A model generated the notes under the pieces. The model worked only from the letters and a program-made list of their open reading frames with translations. It was not told where the DNA came from and searched no databases. A program made the translations under genes and the position numbers. Positions 8,801 through 12,110 of a DNA stretch of 12,110 nt are shown piece by piece (within the stretch, counting starts at the first letter, position 1; every line of letters begins with the position of its first letter). This stretch comes from Solirubrobacterales bacterium (lineage in GTDB: Bacteria > Actinomycetota > Thermoleophilia > Solirubrobacterales > Solirubrobacteraceae), in contig JAOPZU010000266.1 of the NCBI GenBank assembly GCA_025963955.1, positions 1 to 12,110 on the forward strand, written 5' to 3'.

Positions 8801-10312
8801 ATGACCTCCTCCACCTCCACGACTTCCACCGGTTCGCGCACCGGGCTCGAGCCCGCCGTGCTGCGGATCGCCGTCGTCATCGTGCTCGGCGCGATCATGT
8901 CCGTGCTCGACACGACGATCGTCAACGTCGCGCTCGACACGCTCGGCCAGGACCTCCACAGCCCGCTGAGCGACATCCAGTGGGTCGTCACCGGCTACCT
9001 GCTCGCCCTCGCCGCGGTCATACCCGTGACCGGCTGGGCCTCACGCCGCTTCGGCGCACGTCGGCTCTACCTCGCCTCGCTCGTCGTCTTCACGCTCGGC
9101 AGCGCCCTCTGCGCCCTGGCCTGGAACACGCCGTCGCTCGTCGCCTTCCGCGTCATCCAGGGCGTCGGCGGTGGCATGACCCTGCCGATCGGCCAGATGA
9201 TCCTCGCCCGCGCCGCCGGCCCGCAGCACATGGGCCGCGTCATGAGCATCGTCGGCGTCCCGACCGTCCTCGCGCCCGTGCTCGGCCCCGCCTTCGGGGG
9301 CCTGCTGCTCCAGCACTTCGGCTGGCAGTGGATCTTCCTCATCAACGTCCCGGTCGGCATCCTCGCCGTGACCCTCGGCCTGAAGCTGCTGCCCGCCGAC
9401 CGCGAGCAGGACATCGACGCCGCCGCGCGCCTGGACGCCGTCGGCCTGGCGATCCTCGCTCCAGGTCTCTCGATCCTCACCTACGGCCTCGCCGAGGCCG
9501 GCACCGCGTCCTCGCTCGGCAGCCCGTCCGTCGTCGTCCCGGTGCTGCTCGGCCTGGCGCTGACCGCGGTGTTCGTCCTGCGCGCCCTGCGCGTGCCGAA
9601 CCCCCTGCTGGACGTGAAGCTGTTCGCGAACAAGGGCTTCGCGGCCGCGTCCGCCACGACCTTCGCGCTCGGCGCTGCGCTCTTCGGCGCGATGATCCTG
9701 ATGCCGCTGTACTTCCAGACCGTGCGCGGCGAGGACGCGGTCCACACCGGTCTGCTGCTCGCTCCGCAGGGCATCGGCGCCGGCGCCGCGATGTTCATCT
9801 CCGGCCGTCTCACCGACCGCTTCGGCGGCGGGCGGATCGCCGTGCTGGGCGTCCTCATCACCACGGTCGCGACGCTGCCGTTCGTCCTCATCGGGGCGTC
9901 GACCTCCTACCTGGCCATCAGCGGCGCCCTCGTCGTCCGCGGCTTCGGCATCGGCATGGCCTTCATGCCGGCGATGACCGCGGCCTTCGCGGTGCTGCGG
10001 CCGGAGCAGCTGCCGGACGCCACGCCGCAGTTGAACGTCGTCCAGCGGGTGGGCGGGTCGATCGGCACCGCGGTGCTGGCGGTCGTCCTGCAGCAGCAGA
10101 ACGCGGGCGCCCGCACGCCCGCGGACCTGGCCGACGGCTTCGGCACGACCTACTGGTGGGTCCTCGGCATCACGCTGCTGTCGGTCATCCCGGCGCTCGT
10201 GCTGGTCGTGGTGGAGCGGCGCGCGCGGATCGAGCGCGAGCTCGCCGGGCTGGACGGCGCCGCCGGGTCCTCGGCCCGCCGGGAGCTCGAGCTCATCGAG
10301 GTGGCCGCATGA
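8801..10312 (+). CDS. MFS efflux transporter, DHA2 (EmrB/QacA) family
   Basis: A 503-residue drug:H+ antiporter-type transporter of the inner membrane, with hydrophobic segments consistent with the 14-helix DHA2 layout. Hallmarks are LDTTIVNVAL (36-45) in helix 1, DIQWVVTGYLLALA, motif A GWASRRFGARRLY (78-90) and the antiporter motif C APVLGPAFGG (159-168). HFGWQWIFLINVPVG follows directly. Later segments include KLFANKGFAAASATTFALGA and LMPLYFQTVRGEDAVHTG. The N terminus (Ser/Thr-rich, about 18 residues) is cytosolic and unremarkable. No strong Shine-Dalgarno precedes ATG 8801. Its stop overlaps the marR start by four bases (ATGA), so the two are translated as a unit. Export of a toxic compound sensed by the MarR protein is the usual arrangement; the substrate cannot be told from sequence. 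Confidence 0.93.
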   Translation: MTSSTSTTSTGSRTGLEPAVLRIAVVIVLGAIMSVLDTTIVNVALDTLGQDLHSPLSDIQWVVTGYLLALAAVIPVTGWASRRFGARRLYLASLVVFTLGSALCALAWNTPSLVAFRVIQGVGGGMTLPIGQMILARAAGPQHMGRVMSIVGVPTVLAPVLGPAFGGLLLQHFGWQWIFLINVPVGILAVTLGLKLLPADREQDIDAAARLDAVGLAILAPGLSILTYGLAEAGTASSLGSPSVVVPVLLGLALTAVFVLRALRVPNPLLDVKLFANKGFAAASATTFALGAALFGAMILMPLYFQTVRGEDAVHTGLLLAPQGIGAGAAMFISGRLTDRFGGGRIAVLGVLITTVATLPFVLIGASTSYLAISGALVVRGFGIGMAFMPAMTAAFAVLRPEQLPDATPQLNVVQRVGGSIGTAVLAVVLQQQNAGARTPADLADGFGTTYWWVLGITLLSVIPALVLVVVERRARIERELAGLDGAAGSSARRELELIEVAA

Positions 10313-10779
10313 GCGCCCCGGCCCCTGAGGTCACGCCGGGCGCCGAGGCGTCCGGCCTCGAGGGCCTCGGGGACGCCTTCCGGGAGCTGCTGGCCGCCGA
10401 GCGCCGCCTGCGCGGCCGGGACTCGGGCCGCCCGCCAGGCGTCCTCTCGATGGCGCACTTCCGGGCCCTCGGGGTGCTCGACGAGCACGGCCCGCTGCCC
10501 GCCGGACGGATCGCGGCGGCTGCCCACGTGACGCCCGCCAGCATCACGCAGATGCTCGACGTGCTGGAAGCGCAGGGGCTCGTCGTCCGCGAGCGCTCGG
10601 CGTCCGACCGGCGCGTCGTCACCGTCTCGCTCACGGACGAGGGAAAGGCCCGCTACGCCGCCAAGCGCGCGGAGTTCCGGGCCGCCTGGGAGCGCATGTT
10701 CGGCGGCCTGTCCGAGGCGGAACAGGAGGCCGGGATCCACGTCCTGCGCAGCCTCACCGCGATGCTGGACGACTGCTAG
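10309..10779 (+). CDS. MarR-family transcriptional regulator
   Basis: A 156-residue winged-helix regulator, expected to be a dimer. The core runs from SMAHFRALGVLDEHGPLPAGRIAAAAHV into the recognition-helix region TPASITQMLDVLEAQGLV (75-92). The wing ERSASDRRVVTVSLTDEG has the family's characteristic Asp-Arg (D100, R101). A C-terminal helix (EQEAGIHVLRSLTAML) would serve dimerisation. The N-terminal 45 residues are longer and more Ala/Gly/Pro-rich than usual. The ATG at 10309 overlaps the MFS stop (ATGA); this start has no independent Shine-Dalgarno, so coupling to the transporter gene is likely. It probably represses the promoter at 8738-8766, releasing it when a ligand binds. Only 20 bp separate its stop from purC. 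Confidence 0.93.
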   Translation: MSAPAPEVTPGAEASGLEGLGDAFRELLAAERRLRGRDSGRPPGVLSMAHFRALGVLDEHGPLPAGRIAAAAHVTPASITQMLDVLEAQGLVVRERSASDRRVVTVSLTDEGKARYAAKRAEFRAAWERMFGGLSEAEQEAGIHVLRSLTAMLDDC

Positions 10780-10785
10780 GAGGGG

Positions 10786-10791
10786 TAGCAT
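10786..10791 (+). promoter_or_regulatory. possible -10 box for purC
   Basis: TAGCAT ends 8 bases before the purC ATG (10800), which would give a transcript starting 2-3 bases upstream of the codon. The only -35-like hexamer, CTGGAC (10765-10770), is at a short 15-base spacing. The competing reading is that TAGGAGGGG (10777-10785) is a distant ribosome site on a marR read-through transcript. Confidence 0.3.
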
Positions 10792-10799
10792 CGGGCGGG

Positions 10800-11681
10800 A
10801 TGAGTTCCGCCCCCGACCTGCCCTTGATCGCTCGTGGCAAGGTGCGCGAGCTCTACGACCTCGGGGACGCGCTGTTGATGGTCGCGTCCGACCGGATCTC
10901 CACCTACGACGCCGTCCACCCGACGCCCGTCCCGGACAAGGGCGCCGTGCTCACCGGCATCAGCGCCTTCTGGTTCGAGCAGACGAAGGACCTGGTCCCG
11001 AACCACGTCATCTCCTACACCGACCGCGTTCCGGAGGACCTCCGCGGCCGCGCCGTCGTCGTCCGCAAGCTCGAGATGCTGCCGGTCGAGTGCGTCGTCC
11101 GCGGCTACATCACGGGCTCGGGCTGGAAGGACTACCAGGCGAGCGGCGTGGTCTCCGGCATCGAGCTCCCCTCAGGGCTGCAGGAGTCCGAGCAGCTGCC
11201 TGAACCGCTCTTCACCCCGTCCTCGAAGGCGCTCGAGGGGCACGACGAGGCGATCGACTTCGAGGCCGCCGTCGCTGCGGTCGGGGATCGCGAGGTGACG
11301 GAGCGCCTGCGCGACGCGTCGCTCGCGCTCTACGCGGCCGCCGCCGCGACGGCGCGCGAGCGCGGCGTCATCCTCGCCGACACGAAGTTCGAGTTCGGCC
11401 TGGACGGGGACGGCCGGCTCGTCGTCGGCGACGAGGTCCTGACGCCGGACTCTTCGCGGTACTGGCCGCTGGAGGGGTACACCGTCGGGCGCGGCCAGCC
11501 GTCGTTCGACAAGCAGTACGTGCGCGACTGGGCGACGGCGAGCGGGTGGGACAAGCTCCCCCCGGCGCCGCCGGTCCCCGACGACATCGTCGAGGGCACC
11601 CGCGCACGCTATATCGAGGCTTACGAGACAATCACCGGGGAGCCGTTCTCCGCGTGGCTCGAGCGGACAGGAGCACGTTGA
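10800..11681 (+). CDS. purC: SAICAR synthetase (PurC)
   Basis: A complete 293-residue phosphoribosylaminoimidazole-succinocarboxamide synthase, which joins CAIR and aspartate with ATP in the cytosol. It is the longer, Ade1-like form (about 290-300 residues) rather than the short 240-residue type. Landmarks are [11 protein letters not shown] (13-23), [10 protein letters not shown] (28-37), signature 1 [15 protein letters not shown] (93-107), [13 protein letters not shown] (138-150), signature 2 LADTKFEFG (192-200), [13 protein letters not shown] (211-223) and [10 protein letters not shown] (235-244). SSKA replaces the more usual STKA. ATG 10800 gives the expected short lead-in. Its stop TGA overlaps the purS ATG by one base (TGATG), showing translational coupling. 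It resumes the purine cluster after the accessory block. Confidence 0.97.
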   Translation: MSSAPDLPLIARGKVRELYDLGDALLMVASDRISTYDAVHPTPVPDKGAVLTGISAFWFEQTKDLVPNHVISYTDRVPEDLRGRAVVVRKLEMLPVECVVRGYITGSGWKDYQASGVVSGIELPSGLQESEQLPEPLFTPSSKALEGHDEAIDFEAAVAAVGDREVTERLRDASLALYAAAAATARERGVILADTKFEFGLDGDGRLVVGDEVLTPDSSRYWPLEGYTVGRGQPSFDKQYVRDWATASGWDKLPPAPPVPDDIVEGTRARYIEAYETITGEPFSAWLERTGAR

Positions 11682-11914
11682 TGGCCGTCAAGGCGCAGGT
11701 TCTCATCCGGCCGAAGGCCGGCATCCTCGACCCCCAGGGCGTCGCGGTCGAGCAGGCACTGCCCGCTCTTGGCTTCGCGGGGGTGAGCAACGTCCGCGTC
11801 GGCCGGCTCGTCGAGCTGGAGGTCGAGGACCCCACCCAGCTGGAGGCCATGTGCCGCAAGCTGCTCGCCAACCCGCTGATCGAGGACTTCGAGATCCTCG
11901 GGGTGCCGGCGTGA
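11681..11914 (+). CDS. purS: FGAM synthase subunit PurS
   Basis: A 77-residue PurS, the small structural subunit that bridges PurQ and PurL in the three-part FGAM synthase complex and helps channel ammonia. The family pattern is clear: [20 protein letters not shown] at the start, [20 protein letters not shown] in the middle and [16 protein letters not shown] near the end. AGGAG (11669-11673) sits 7 bases before ATG 11681, one of the best ribosome sites in the window. The gene overlaps purC by one base and purQ by four (GTGA). The presence of PurS implies the small-PurL type of enzyme, so a purL is expected soon after purQ. Confidence 0.96.
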   Translation: MAVKAQVLIRPKAGILDPQGVAVEQALPALGFAGVSNVRVGRLVELEVEDPTQLEAMCRKLLANPLIEDFEILGVPA

Positions 11915-12110
11915 AGATCGGCGTGGTGCAGTTCCCGGGCTCCTGCGACGAGCGCGACGCGGTCGCCGCGTGCGAGACCGCGGACGGCGCCGAGGCCATC
12001 CTGCTCTGGCACCGGGACGCCGACCTGCACGGGGTCGACGCCGTCGTCATCCCCGGGGGCTTCTCCTTCGGCGACTACCTGCGCTGCGGCGCGATCGCCC
12101 AGTTCAGCCC
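11911..12110 (+). CDS. purQ: FGAM synthase glutaminase subunit PurQ, partial
   Basis: The first 66 codons of PurQ, cut by the window end. PurQ is a class I glutamine amidotransferase that releases ammonia from glutamine for FGAM synthesis by PurL. The start [18 protein letters not shown] and the oxyanion/nucleophile region [19 protein letters not shown] are diagnostic, with the catalytic cysteine at residue 59 (codon 12085-12087). The usual GSNCD is GSCDE here, a small difference away from the catalytic site. The GTG start overlaps the purS stop (GTGA), indicating coupled translation. The His and Glu of the triad lie beyond the window. Confidence 0.95.
   Translation, partial: MKIGVVQFPGSCDERDAVAACETADGAEAILLWHRDADLHGVDAVVIPGGFSFGDYLRCGAIAQFS

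Overview
This is high-GC DNA (roughly 70% by eye, with strongly G/C-ending codons), densely packed with genes. It suggests an actinobacterial chromosome. Gene content and protein style point to the class Thermoleophilia (Solirubrobacterales/Patulibacter-like): a GYD-domain gene in front of purD, a small CCxxxxxCxxC basic protein, and a secreted beta-sandwich-like protein beside housekeeping genes. That taxonomic guess comes from general familiarity and has not been searched.

Layout. (1) 65-2632: the disaggregase gene clpB, behind a near-consensus promoter that leaves almost no 5' leader. (2) 2629-3312, minus strand: a secreted protein of unknown function whose stop codon shares a CTAG palindrome with the clpB stop. 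(3) 3368-6763: a GYD-domain gene followed by purD, purE and purB. (4) 6764-10779: an accessory block made of a GMC-family flavin oxidoreductase broken by two separate frame changes, a tiny minus-strand Cys4 basic protein with a hairpin-rich upstream region, and a two-gene unit of a DHA2-type MFS exporter and a MarR regulator overlapping by 4 bases. (5) 10800-12110: purC, purS and the start of purQ, cut by the window end, tightly overlapped.

The pur genes encode enzymes for GAR synthesis (PurD), carboxylation of AIR / N5-CAIR mutase (PurE), SAICAR synthesis (PurC), adenylosuccinate/SAICAR lyase (PurB) and two of the three parts of FGAM synthase (PurS, PurQ). They are most simply read as one purine cluster split by the 4-kb accessory block. 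In the block, the MFS-marR pair has the best-looking promoter (TTGACC-17-TAATCT) with dyad symmetry around it, as expected for MarR autoregulation. purC starts only 20 bp after marR, so purCSQ may be partly read from that regulated promoter, although a -10-like box just before purC offers an independent start.

I found no RNA genes, CRISPR arrays, insertion sequences or convincing intrinsic terminators, and no gene-free stretch longer than about 150 bases. Nothing amounts to a clear new biological system. The points most worth a second look are the double-frameshifted GMC gene, the interrupted pur cluster, the small Cys4 protein with its structured upstream region, and the PurE active-site variation.
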